From the NCBI GenBank assembly GCA_036365515.1, contig CM070877.1:85534522-85598521 (forward strand): a stretch of 64,000 nucleotides of DNA. Reading direction: 5' to 3'. The DNA comes from Torymus aiolomorphi (lineage: Eukaryota; Arthropoda; Insecta; Hymenoptera; Torymidae). Positions 11,199 to 22,448 of this stretch are shown here, piece after piece (the stretch's first letter is position 1; each line of letters opens with the position of its first letter). Both the position numbers and the translations under genes were made by a program. The notes beneath the pieces are model-generated. The model worked only from the letters and a program-made list of their open reading frames with translations. It did no database searches and was not told the origin of the DNA.

Positions 11199-12234
11199 AG
11201 GAATCCCGAGTCCTTGAAGCGAGAATAACTAACTAGTCCTCAGATCAGAGTTGTTGGTTCCTAGTTTCATCCGTCAGTTGGTTAAAGAATATAAGGCTGT
11301 TAGTTGTTCCATTCCAGGGCTCGTACCAGCTACCAAAGGCGATTCATTGCACTCGGTAGTGCTATTCGACAGGAGAAGCACCTCCACCAGATCACTTTTT
11401 GTAGTAGAAGCTCCTTCGAGTAGGTCGCTGGGGAGCTTGTGACGGAGCCCTCTCTACGTCTCCTTTTTTTCTTTTCCCTTTTCCTCTTCTCTAGTTGTAC
11501 CCCTAGAATCAATAGAATAATAAATAAACAAATAAGACTTAGGATCATCCACCCGGCATAAGTGCAAAAATTTCCCTTTTCCTTTTTTTTTTTTCACTTT
11601 TCTTTTACTTTTTATTATTATATATTTTTTTTACTTTTTATTATTTATATTATTATAAAGTTCATCATAAATATCGATATCTCGCTTATCAATATACTAC
11701 CTTGTATGTACGTCAAATAAACCTCAGCTCTAAGTCGCATAGAAAAATAGTCATTACATGCATATACCATCAGTGAGAGGTATACCATGCATGTACTCAT
11801 AAGTGCGTAGGTACTCGTGAACTGATGTTAGCCGCTTGTACCCATACAATTAATATCCAGCTTTTCTTTTTTTGACTCACCCCCCTGCAATAAGCAGGGA
11901 ATTGCGGTCTTGCTCCCTGTAGTAGTGGACGAAGGCCAGGTGACATCCTCAACTGTCCTGCTTCCCCTTGTACCTTCTCTTTCCTCGCCCTATAGGAGTT
12001 CAGATTCTTCGACAAGAGTCGAAGCTTGAAGGAGTGTCAGTCAACCCTTCGCCTTTCCTTAATCGACACCTAGCATCATCCCTCCGCAGATACTGGTGAG
12101 TGTAGCACGACAGCGGAGCACATGGGAACATCATAGCAACGCAGCCTGATCCGATGGAGCCACACAGGTCTTAAACACACAGTGCAGTGAAGCATCAAGT
12201 AGATTAGAATCTAGATGCATATATCCACACTCAC

Positions 12235-12273
<39 letters not shown>

Positions 12274-13492
12274 ACAGCAGTACGCCTCACTATGCATACC
12301 CATATGTAGGCGCATAAATACAAATACACTACAGCTGAAGCAATACACTGGGTGGAAGGAGTCCTCTGGCCTTGACCCGCACCTTCAGATTTCCTCTCTG
12401 CTGTAACTAGAAGAAATCAAAGGAAAAACAACATCACACAGAGTACTCAGTCCTTCTGGTTGGGATTTTCAACTAATAAATAACCATCAAAAAGGAGGCA
12501 CTTAACTGACATCGGAGATATCTTCGCCGCAGGGATCCACTCAGCCAGGTATGGAATATCTTGCGGTTTTCCACCTCCTTTCCGTTCCCTCGGACAACAC
12601 CCTCCTCGTGCCACCCGGGTGTCCAGCGTCGTCGTTCGGCTGCCGCGGGGAGCGAGACGGCTGTTCTGCTGCTTTTGCCTGCGACTATAGCTACAGAGAA
12701 GGCCGCGCGCCACCCGCGACACATGCGACTCTACAACGGTGCTGCGCCGCCTCTCCGACATCAAGGTGCGTTCACATAGGGACATAGTATTAGGGTCGCG
12801 CTTGGTCTAATTTATAGTAGTTAACGTTTAGACAGTCTAGTTCATACTTCACGCCACGAGACAGGCTCTTATATATCCACGCTTACACAAATAAGTAATA
12901 ACGGGTATCATCACACTTCGTGATTCTCTACTGCGGTGTCCCCAATAGGGGGGGTTAACGTATCATCATTTCTGCAACGGGGCTTTAGTGTATTTCAGAA
13001 GACGGATCCCGGGATATAATCATTAGTTAAGTATACTCTCCGCGCTCCCGCGTTTTCTCGAACCTTAAGGCGCGTTTACATAGGCGTAAGACGGGAATTG
13101 CCGAACTCCTTTAAGGAATTAGGGTTTAGTTTTAGTTATCATTTTTGGATTGTATAAATGATTATAATAAAGGGATAAGAACTTGAAATAATTTCACAGG
13201 TCTATTAATTTTTATTGTTCAGTCGAGTAGCCCTACAATCATACCCTAATCCTTCTAATCTTCGGAATTTTGTTGGACGCAATCGTTTCACTGAACTATC
13301 CCCTATATCGCACGCTTGTGGGGGCGTGTGACGAATAAGCTGAGAACGAGAGGTCCTCGTGAGAGCAAGGCGGACGGATGCCTTGTGAACGTCATCCAAT
13401 CAGAAACTCACTTTGACGCAGGTAGCAGAACAAGAAGTTAGTAGGTCAAAGGAAGTGTTACGATATGAGATCCGTTTATATCGTAACAAAAA

Positions 13493-13508
13493 TGGTAGCA
13501 GAGCGTGG
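13493..13508 (+). other. Primer-binding site, initiator Met tRNA
   Basis: TGGTAGCAGAGC starts 4 nt after the 5' LTR. It complements the 3' end of initiator methionine tRNA including CCA (tRNA 3' ...GCTCTGCTACCA), giving a 12-nt match. Confidence 0.85.
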
Positions 13509-13930
13509 TTTGACGCTCTAACCTCTTGCGCTTATCTTTTGGGGAATTTTCGAGTTGATCGAAATAATTCAGCGTTATCAGACAATTAATAGTCCAATAA
13601 AAATTAAGAGTGCGCAAACACACATGCGCGCGCCTATACACATACATAGATAAACCCGTTATAATTATAATATTTATATAACCTATTTTACTATAAAAAA
13701 AAAAAAAAAAAAACCCATAGCATTGTGTGCTTCCCGCATGATTGTTTCTCGTTTCCGTTCGATTAAACGGTTGCAAACCCACTCCCCTTTTTCGAATTGA
13801 CCATCGTGGGTTCAACCAGGATCATTGCTAAATTTTATTCGCAACTCGAGTGTTTCTGACTTCTCTTCCACAACGAGTAATATCCAAGGCAGCGAACCCG
13901 GGGACTAAGAGGAAACCGAACGCAGTTAAC

Positions 13931-13993
13931 ATGGCAGGGGGTGACGATACTACAACCGCGGGGGGGGTACGAGCGCCGAATGTTCTCAACTAA
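13931..13993 (+). CDS. 20-codon upstream ORF overlapping the gag start (TAATG)
   Basis: ATGG start and a TAA stop that shares its last base with the gag ATG at 13993. Contains a run of eight G. It may be a real uORF permitting reinitiation, or the true gag N-terminus displaced by a run-length error. Confidence 0.4.
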   Translation: MAGGDDTTTAGGVRAPNVLN

Positions 13994-15282
13994 TGGTAAC
14001 CATGGCAGGAACAATGGCGATGCAAGCCGCCGTTTCTGGCATCCCATCATTTGACGGATCGAATCTGCCCCTCAAGGATTTCCTACAAGACGTGCGGAAT
14101 GCTGCAACCGATGTGCCTGCGGAGAAGATCGGTGGGTTTCTTAAAAAGGTGTTAGGAAAATTAAGGGGTTCTGCTAGGAACTCTACGTATGGAGTGACCT
14201 TCAATAGTGTAGACGACCTTGTGAAGCATCTCAAGCGGAGATTCGCACCCGGGAAGACCTTTACGTATTATAACGCTCAAATAAATGGAATCCGGATGTT
14301 ACAACAGGAAACGGTCGGCGATTTTCGGGACCGCCTCAACATCCTGTTGATGGGGGCTGAAAACGCGCTGAGAGAGGAAAAGGGCGCGGCATACGTAGAC
14401 GCCATGATGGCACCTATGAAAGACGCTTCCATAGACATCTTTATTCGAGGACTGCCATACACCATCAGCGCCGCTGTGGACGCCTGCCATCCGAAAACTC
14501 TTGATGAAGCCTACCTAGAGGGAGTGCGGATCGAATCTCGAATCAAATCCCGAATACTCTCGGACTCGCGCATGCCAGGCGCCTCTCAATACAACGAAGC
14601 CCACGAGGTATCACAGAATTTTCGACGATCCGGAAATTATGCGGCGCCGTTCCAGAATCATCACGCGGAGGGAGTACACAAGGCCCCTGCTTACATTGGA
14701 TACATGGAAAATGGTGATGCTGCTCAGCTGCCGGAGTGCCCGACCATCCAACCTCAGGAGGAGCTGGAAAACCCCTATGTCGGATACTTCTACACGGGGC
14801 CGGCAGAACCATCGCCCAATGGAGGCGCTCCCGGTGGCGATCGACCCCCCTTCGCGCAATACAATCGAGGTAGAGGGGGATATCGAGGTCGAGGTCGAGG
14901 TTACCCGCAAGGAACCCCTCGACCTAAAGAACCAATAGACCCTAGGTTGTACTACCCAAACAATCAACAAACTCAGTCGGGTTTTACCCTTGGCCTTCCT
15001 CCATCCCATGGCCCACCGACCTCATACCCTTCGCCGCAGGCGTCTTTAAACTCCCAGAGGGCTCGCCCGGAACTTTCGGAGGCGAGCCCTGTTCACTCAG
15101 CACCGACCGTTCAGCCGATGGCTCGCGAGCAACCGCCGGTAAGTCAACTCACCCCGCAAGCCAGTCAAACCAGCCCGACGCCACGGGTGTTTCTAGCAAG
15201 AGCCCCGATGACACAGCCGTCCGGATTGGTTCCTGTTCATCAGTTGGCCGAGAGGATGCGAGAGAGGATGAGCCTACAGTAG
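13993..15282 (+). CDS. gag: Gag polyprotein (Ty3/gypsy-type capsid, RGG-rich C-terminus)
   Basis: 429 residues, intact. Residues about 15-190 match the retrotransposon Gag capsid fold: FDGSNLPLKDFLQDV near the start, then the conserved helices including LVKHLKRRFAPGKTF and a QETVGDFRDRL region. There is no CCHC zinc knuckle; nucleic-acid binding is probably supplied by the basic RGG box RGRGGYRGRGRG (about residues 293-305). The last 80 residues are Pro/Ser/Gln-rich and overlap pol in the -1 frame. Start: 13993 (ATGGTAACCATGG), or the in-frame ATG at 14002 with better context. Confidence 0.9.
   Translation: MVTMAGTMAMQAAVSGIPSFDGSNLPLKDFLQDVRNAATDVPAEKIGGFLKKVLGKLRGSARNSTYGVTFNSVDDLVKHLKRRFAPGKTFTYYNAQINGIRMLQQETVGDFRDRLNILLMGAENALREEKGAAYVDAMMAPMKDASIDIFIRGLPYTISAAVDACHPKTLDEAYLEGVRIESRIKSRILSDSRMPGASQYNEAHEVSQNFRRSGNYAAPFQNHHAEGVHKAPAYIGYMENGDAAQLPECPTIQPQEELENPYVGYFYTGPAEPSPNGGAPGGDRPPFAQYNRGRGGYRGRGRGYPQGTPRPKEPIDPRLYYPNNQQTQSGFTLGLPPSHGPPTSYPSPQASLNSQRARPELSEASPVHSAPTVQPMAREQPPVSQLTPQASQTSPTPRVFLARAPMTQPSGLVPVHQLAERMRERMSLQ
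15045..15089 (+). promoter_or_regulatory. -1 ribosomal frameshift signal between gag and pol
   Basis: Heptamer TTTAAAC at 15045-15051, phased T_TTA_AAC in the gag frame (TTA is codon 352). A 7-nt spacer (15052-15058) precedes a perfect 9-bp stem GGGCTCGCC/GGCGAGCCC (15059-15067 with 15081-15089, 13-nt loop). After a -1 shift the frame stays open into pol. Slippery sequence, phase, spacer and stem fit the classical eukaryotic -1 frameshift rule. Confidence 0.85.
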
Positions 15283-17800
15283 TACGCGTAAGGGTTCCCG
15301 AGGGTCGCAAGGACGGACTCTTATTTATGGTTGACAACGGTGCCACCGTCAACCTAGTTAAGGTTGGAGCCTTGGATCCCAACGCACTGGTGGACACGAA
15401 CCAAGCCATCCCTTTGATCGGTATTAGCGATCAAACGGTAGAAACCTTAGGCACTGTCTCCCTTACCATCCGGGAGAAGCCTGTCACGTTTTTAGTCACT
15501 TACGATGACTTTCCTATCGATCAAGACGGGGTCCTAGGTAGAAATTACCTTAAGCAAGAAAAGGCTGTCATCTCGTACCATTATAATACGTTGATGATTG
15601 GGAGCGACGTCATGCACCCAATTCCTTTCATCGATCCGCCCGCCGCGCCCAAACCAATAAATATTTGCGACACCGCCACCTGCAAGCAACCAGAGGGCGA
15701 GGAGGCAGACTCCACCGTTCCACGCCCTGAAACGACTAGCAATAAAAACCTACAGGGACCGCCTACTGACTCGCCCCACAAACCTGCCCCCATTCGGTAC
15801 ACTATCCCCCGCCGGTCGCGCAGGGTGCTTAAAATTAACCTCGCCAGGACGGATTTGAAGGAAGGTTACCTACCTCTTCTGGACGTCGGGTACGACGACG
15901 TCTACGTGGGAGAAGGAATTGTAAGGGTGGAAAACAACAGCTGCCATGTGATGGCCATCAACACTCGTGAGGACGATGTCACCATCGAAGTACAACCGGG
16001 AGAACTCATTCCTTTCGAATACGCAGCTATGGACTTCGAACCAGGATCGGAGGATGATATCGAGGTCGCAGCCAACAACCCCATCATGGAAAGCTCCAAA
16101 AGGATGCAAGAACTTAAAACGATTATCCCCACCGATCATCTGAACGATCAAGAAAAGGCCTATGTAGATAAATTGATCCACGATTACACTAATGTTTTCC
16201 TATTACCAGGAGATCCCTTGCCATGTACGGACGCTGTGGAACATTTTATCCCTACGGATACCAACAAGCCTGTTACTGCAAAACAATATCGACATCCCGT
16301 GGCACACAAGGAATTCATACAAAGAGACATCGAAAAGAAACTTAAGGAGGGAATCATCGAGCCTTCCAATAGCCCTAGCAGCTCCCCGATATGGATCGTC
16401 CCTAAGAGGCCGGACCCACAAGGGAAGCCTAGATGGCGCATGGTCGTGGATTTTCGAGAATTAAATCAACGCACTGTTGGAGACGCATACCCCCTCCCGA
16501 ACATAGCCGAGCTTCTAGATCAATTGGGAGGCGCCGTGTATTTTTCGGTGTTCGATTTAGCTTCCGGTTTTCATCAAATTCAAATGGCTCCAGAGGACAA
16601 ATGGAAAACCGCGTTCTCCACGCCGGAAGGACACTATGAATTCAATCGTATGCCAATGGGACTCAAAAACGCCCCGGCTACATTCCAAAGACTAATGGAT
16701 CAAATTAAGCGCGGGATCGATTGTAAAGAGCTGCTGGTGTACATGGATGACGTAATCATCCACGCTAAAACCCTCGAAGAACATGACCGCCGAGTAAGGA
16801 AGTTCTTCGACCGGTTAACAGAAACCAAGCTCGTCCTACAACCTGAAAAGGTGCACTTTCTGGGCAAGGAAGTAGCCTTTTTAGGGCATATTGTCAGCGC
16901 CAAGGGCGTTGAACCGGATCCAGGAAAAATTCATGCTGTAAAGAATTTCCCTCGACCCAAGACGGTACGGAATGTGAGAGAGTTCACTGGGCTCACCGGG
17001 TACTATCGCCGGTTTATCAAGGATTACTCCAAGATCGCTAAGCCACTGTACGAACTCCAGAAAAAGGATAAAGACTTCCTGTGGGGTCCCGATCAGGAGG
17101 AAGCGTTCGAAATCTTGAAGGACAAATTGTGTAACTATCCAATTCTGGCGTTCCCTGATTTTAATAAACCTTTCACTCTGACAACTGACGCATCTGATGG
17201 AGCCATAGGAGCCGTACTAAGTCAAGAGAGGGACAAATTTGATCACCCCATAAATTACCTATCGAGGACCTGAATAAAGCCGAACGCAACTATAGTACTA
17301 CCGAAAAGGAATGCCTAGCCGTCCTATATGCTCTCAGCCAGTTCAGAGCCTACTTGTTAGGCCGTAAGTTTACCTTAGTAGCCGATCACGAGCCCCTTAA
17401 TTGGATGCACAGTCGGAAGGATCCGGGACAAAGACTCATGCGTTGGATGTTCAAATTCACCGGGTACGAGTACACATTCAAGTACAAACCCGGAAAATTG
17501 AACTGCAACGCCGACGCGTTATCCAGGAACCCCGCAGATCAACCTGACGAAGACGAGATTAACACAAAGCTCCCGCGGCTGAAGATCATGGTTCTGAAGG
17601 ATCGAAAGGACGCAGGCAAGCCCACGGGAAACGGGGGTGATAGACCCCTTACACCGACGCCCGCCCTTGGTGCAGCCGGTCCGTCCGGGACTCAATCGCT
17701 GGCGTCTCGCTCAAAGGCCGTGTTTAACCCCGTCCGAGGTAGAGGGCGCCCCTTGGGTACTCTAAAGAAAAGACCGCGCCTGTGTTGGAACACAGCGTGA
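15045..17800 (+). CDS. pol: Pol, first half: protease, reverse transcriptase, RNase H (frame break near 17270)
   Basis: Gypsy-type Pol in the -1 frame relative to gag. Protease active site is DNGAT (about 15330), with Asn in place of the usual Ser/Thr. RT: VDFRELNQRT (about 16447), MPMGLKNAPATFQR (about 16650), YMDD (about 16740), then FLGHIVSAKGV and GLTGYYRRFIK. RNase H starts LTTDASDGAIGAVLSQ (about 17180). The frame changes at about 17270, and RNase H continues in a second frame through KECLAVLYAL, VADHEPLNW and NADALSRNP (about 17515) to a stop at 17800. The order PR-RT-RH is standard. The break lies beside a CC pair in otherwise perfect sequence. Confidence 0.9.
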
Positions 17801-20399
17801 TAGCCCAGCGGACACGGCTGAGGAAAAGAATAGGTTCTGCAGGGAACAAGGATTCAGACAAACGATCGCCTGCCCCTCCCTCGCAATCGTCGACACCGAA
17901 AGGACTTCCGGCCCCATCACAGGAGGGTAGTTGTCGCCCTGTGGATGTCTCTATAGGACCCCAGTTTAGCCGGCACTCATCGATCATTTCCTCCTCAGGA
18001 GGGGGGAATCCGGCGAAATCGACGAACCAAAAACCCCGATCTATGATCCTCGAAGAAGCGGGATCAGGCTTAACGACGAGAAAGGAGAGGAACCAAGAGA
18101 AACCACCAATGAATTATCCGAAACGGACGCCACTGCGGATACTTCTGCACCAGTCGACGAGCAGGTGGAGATCCAAGCTACAGCACCAGAACAGAGCGCC
18201 TCTGAAGTGGATGACGATCTCTCTCCCGGACAAGTCACCATCAGTCCTGAGGAAGTCGCGGAATCTGCCCGCAAGTTTGAGGAGAGCCTCCGAATTCTGG
18301 CGGAGAAAACGAGAACAGAGGAAGAGGGCGATGAGATCCCTCCTCTCGAGCTCCCGTCCCACTTATCCGAAGGGGACGTTGTTGACGATCACACACGCAG
18401 CGTATTGGACCAGTTGGATCTATATGATGGGCAGAACGACGATGCTCTATCCCAAAGGATCACTGAATTGGTGCAACGGGCCGCGGCCGCGACCGAACCC
18501 GAATCGGCTACTTCCTCGAACCCAGACACAGCCCCAGAAAAACCCAACCGAGAGCGCGACGGTTCTATGATCAGCCAACCCGTGCAGCGCGCCATATCGG
18601 TAACTCCCCAAGTAAGAGCAGGCCTTCCAACGGCCAGAAGCACTCCCAACCCCCCTGGGAGTTTTAAACCTATTCCCCGTTTCCCTCAGCTGGATATCCG
18701 AGAAGAAGCGGAGGGGTCTAAACCCGTACACTTAGAATTCCCTCAACCGCCGATCGACACCTTGGGATTGTTCATGTCTATGCTCGGGCAATACCAGCCT
18801 CTGAACCAATACGTCGATCCGGACTGCAGCAACGGAAGGAAATTGCCACCCTCCGAAGGCCCTAGCGAATCAGAGGAGCAACGACCAGCCATACCACTAC
18901 CTCTTAAGAACAACGTCATTATCTCACGGCAGTGTCTCACTTATAAGAGAGACAATTACGCCCACTTTTTGGCCAAGGATTGCGAAACAAATAACCCCGT
19001 TGCTCGCTTATTGTCTGACATCGGGGCTCTAGACCTCAAGAATCTCAAATCAAAAAAGGCCAAACTGGGGCAAATTATTACTACTCCTTATAAGAACCAT
19101 AATATCTTCTCTCTCGTAATCAAAGAGAGATATTATGACCCTATTGACATAAAATGTTTAAAACGCAGTTTGAAGAACCTACGAGACCTCTTGTTGAAGA
19201 AAAACCTACCCAGCATCAGGATATCCCGGAGAGGAGACTTCACCGACACCTTAGACCCTGGACTCCTCACCGAGACCCTCGTGGAGATTTTCAGCGGAAC
19301 ACCGATTAAAGTCGTGATGTGTTACGGAAAGGTGGAGTTGCCTGACAAGGAAGAACGACAGCGGATCATCGAAACCTTGCACGACAGCCTGGTAGGAGGA
19401 CACAAGGGTATCAACCAAACGTACCAGAAGATCCGAGAGCGATATTATTGGCCGGGGATGCGCAATGATGTTCTAGATCACGTACGTCGGTGCCCAAGTT
19501 GTCAAGAAAGGAAAATAGAACGGATCAAAACGCGAGAACCTATGATCATCACCGACACCCCGATCGAAGCCTTCGACAAAATCTCCATTGACACCGTGGG
19601 GAAACTCAGGATCACTCCGCGCGGGAATTGCCACATCTTAACTATCCAGTGTAATCTCACTAAATATCTGATCGCAATACCCCTGCCAAATATCAAGGCC
19701 CTAACCATCGCGGACACTCTAGCCAAACATCTCATCTGCAAATTCGGCGCCCCCCGAGCTATATTGTCCGATAGAGGAACCAGTTTCCTCTCCGAAATTT
19801 TTGACAGCCTAATGAGGATCTTCAAAATACATCACCTCACTACATCGGGGTACCACCCTCAGACTAATGGATCGCTGGAGCGTAGTCACGCCCCTTTGGT
19901 CGACTTTATTCGAACGTATTCCGAAAAGTACGACGACTGGGACAACCTCGCACCGTTTGCCACGTTCACCTACAATACTAGTGTACACTCAGCAACAAAT
20001 TTTACCCCGTTCGAGCTCGTTTTTGGCAAACTGGCTAGGTTCCCTATGCGCATACCTAACGACGAGAAGTTGCGCACTTACAATGTGTATCTGCAGGACC
20101 TTGTGACCAGGTTGGGTGAACTGAAGCGGGTAGCGGGTGAGACGCAGATCGCGAACAAAATACGGAGCAAGGATCGGTATGATCTCAAAATTAAAAACCT
20201 TAAGGGAAAGATCGGTGATTACGTGTGGGTATTAAAGGAACCCCGTACCTCAAAATTCGACAGTTTTTATAATAAGCCACTGAAAATCGTAGAAATTCTC
20301 GGACGAAACAACGTGATCCTCGAACTCCCAAATGGGAAGAGAATTCGGAAACACACGGATAAATTAAAAGTCGTCCCCCCTACTGACTCCTCTGACTAA
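17801..20399 (+). CDS. pol: Pol, second half: long linker, macro-like module, integrase
   Basis: Between RNase H and integrase lies an unusually long linker of over 500 codons. It is Pro/Ser-rich, then strongly acidic, with two frame changes near 17775 and in a G6 run near 18003; from 18165 to 20399 it is open. The linker ends in the macro-like module. Integrase follows: zinc-binding HDSLVGGHKG and CPSC (about 19380-19500), catalytic D in ISIDTVGK (about 19588), D in LSDRGTSF (about 19769) and E in GSLERSH (about 19880), with 35 residues between the last two (D,D35E). The C-terminus has a GPY/F-like barrel, IGDYVWVLKE to HTDKLKV. Confidence 0.88.
18908..19330 (+). other. Macrodomain-like module inside Pol
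   Basis: About 140 residues just before the integrase zinc domain: NVIISRQCLTY, YAHFLAKDCETNNPVARLL, QIITTPYKNHNIFSLVIKER, a helix LKRSLKNLRDLLL, SIRISRRGDF..TLD and EIFSGTPIKVVMCYG. Element order and spacing fit a TARG1/OARD1-type macrodomain, which binds ADP-ribose. The usual GCG-containing ligand loop before the LD is replaced, so hydrolase activity is doubtful. Assignment is from pattern memory only. Confidence 0.45.
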
Positions 20400-20404
20400 T
20401 CACC

Positions 20405-20419
20405 TTGCATGAATTTCAG
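20405..20419 (+). promoter_or_regulatory. 3' splice acceptor for env
   Basis: TTGCATGAATTTCAG, cut after 20419, 30 nt upstream of the env ATG at 20450 and 20 nt after the pol stop. Confidence 0.55.
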
Positions 20420-20449
20420 GTAGTACGCTTTTGCGCTTTTTCCCTCACT

Positions 20450-22393
20450 ATGCACCTACTGCTTGCTGCAATCCTCTTCCTAGGGGTGGGGACTTTGGCC
20501 ATTGCGGACCCTTATTACGATGTCACCCCGATTCGAACCAATCCCGGGATCTATTATGAACGGACCCGAGCCGTGCGGATACGAAAAAACGACTGGAAGA
20601 TCGTTATCTATCTGGACATACCGGCCTTCATCAATACCCACCGACCCTCTAACAGTTACGCAGCCAACCTCAAGAGGTGCGAAGCATATTTTCCCGCATA
20701 GATGTCATACCATCCTCAGCAAAGAACTAATGGACGTAAAACACCAAACGCTCCTGAACTTGCATGACGAGATTCGGATCCTAGCGGAAAGCATGAACGT
20801 CAGGGAACCTAACACGCCCCCCTCTTAGAGACATGCGATTCAGGAGGATGGCCCCTTTAGGAATAATCGGAAGTATGAGCAAAGGACTATTCGGACTCGT
20901 CACGGAGGAGGACGCGGACTTGATCAACAAAAACATCGACCAACTCTTCCAGGATCAAACCAAACTTGCGAAACTCACCGAGGACAAAACACACATCTTA
21001 GCGGCAGGGCTGGAAGAGCTTTATAACATGACAGCATCTCATCAAGCCCTAGTAAAAGCAATGGAAGTCCAGATGCGAGACAAGGTGAATAACCTCACTA
21101 GAGATTTCGAGAAGAACCAGTTCTTATGGGAACTAAACGCGTTCGCACGACAAACCGAGGCCAAGATGGACCATCTCATTTATTGCAACCGAGAATTGTT
21201 AGCCATCCTTAACAACCTGATGGAACGAAGAATACATCCCCGGCTGTTAAGGAGGGACACTATTCAGAGTATCGCGAGCGATATTCGGCAATTAGACGAC
21301 AATCTGGATCTCCCAATCCCTACTCAACACATCCGAGCCGAGGAAATCGCTCGAATTGCCTCCATAGATGCTATATACCACTCAGGGAGGGTTCTGGCAA
21401 GGTTAAGCCTCCCGCTCACGGATAGGACTTCTTATGATTTATACAGACTACACCCCGTCGCCATACCTCAAAACGTTCCGGGGCATCCTCTAGGGTCCGC
21501 CTGTATCGTCCCCGAATATGAGTATATGATTCTTAGCAAAGATCAAAGGACCTACCTCAAGATCCATCAACATCAGCTGAAGGACTGCCTCGACTCTCAC
21601 TATGGGTACATGTGCCCCACTCAAGGAGCCGTCTACACCGCCGGGGGCATAAGGAATGCGAGATCGAAATGTTAACTAATCCCACGAAGGCATCCCTCTC
21701 CTTGTGCAACATCGTCATGAGACCGGAAACCACGACGCAATGGCGCTATCTAGAAACCGACGGCACCTGGTTATTTTCCACCATCGAGACTGAGACCATA
21801 CAGGTCTCGTGTCCAGGGGAAGTCTACAAAAATGTTAACCTCCAGGGGTGGGGATACTAAGACTGGCCGAGGGATGCATGGGACGTACTCCGCACCTGAC
21901 CTTAATTCCTAATAGCGTCAGGACCTCCAGGACCCAATATATATACGACCCAGATTTTGGACTGAACGTGACGGACCTCCTACCGAATTTTCAGTTACGG
22001 GACAATTCCTCCACCAGCGAGGCAACACTAACCCAAGAAGCCTTAAGTCATCTACCGTCTTGGGGCGACAGAAAGGAATCATTGAGAAGCATCATGGCAC
22101 AACTCCAAGAAGTTGGCCGACACAAGCGGGCTACTTCCTTCACCAACAACTTGATCTATAGCGGGCTGGGAGTCCAGGGAGTTTTCATAATCTGCGCCGT
22201 TTTGTACCTCGTCGCACGAATTTTTCCCTTCAAGCGGAACCGGCGCTCCACGTCCAAACCTATTATCCGGGGTATGACATCGAGATGCAGGGATCCGGAA
22301 CGGGACAACGTTCCGCAGAAAACCTTAAGAGCCCCGTCCCAATATCCATCTCCTCATGTCCCATCACAACCATCGACACCGAATAAATACTAA
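20450..22393 (+). pseudogene. env: Env-like glycoprotein gene (errantivirus/baculovirus-F-like), broken into five frames
   Basis: Starts ATG 20450 with a signal peptide (LLLAAILFLGVGTLAIADP). About residue 130 there is a basic cleavage-like RFRR followed by the hydrophobic GIIGSMSKGLFGL stretch (near 20860), the arrangement seen in F-type fusion proteins. Next come coiled-coil-rich sequence, Cys pairs near 21590-21710, and a C-terminal membrane segment VFIICAVLYLVARIF (about 22185-22230) with a basic cytoplasmic tail. Frame changes occur near 20693, 20820 (C6 run), 21640 (G5 run) and 21845 (G runs). As written no single frame is functional, although the pieces are collinear. Expected to act at the cell or particle surface. 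Confidence 0.78.
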
Positions 22394-22433
22394 TCATCCC
22401 GGTTCCCCTCGGTTACAGAGCACTCCATAGTGG

Positions 22434-22447
22434 ACTTTCCTCTCTAG
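22434..22447 (+). promoter_or_regulatory. 3' splice acceptor for ORF-A
   Basis: CTTTCCTCTCTAG ends at 22447; the ORF-A ATG begins at 22449. A strong polypyrimidine tract. Confidence 0.6.
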
Positions 22448-22448
22448 C

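Larger units (their letters stand above)
10358..13488 (+). repeat. 5' LTR, 3131 bp
   Basis: Its poly(A) signal sits only about 820 bp from the left edge, so U3+R is about 0.85 kb and U5 about 2.3 kb, an unusually long U5. Contains an (AT)n tract near 12238-12270. ORFs inside (for example 12447-12785) show no domain and appear equally in the other LTR; I do not call them genes. Confidence 0.95.

Noticed and set aside
12447..12787. ORFs of 72-112 codons inside the LTR
   Set aside because: Four overlapping frames on both strands are open, no domain, and they vary between the two LTRs through a 2-bp indel.
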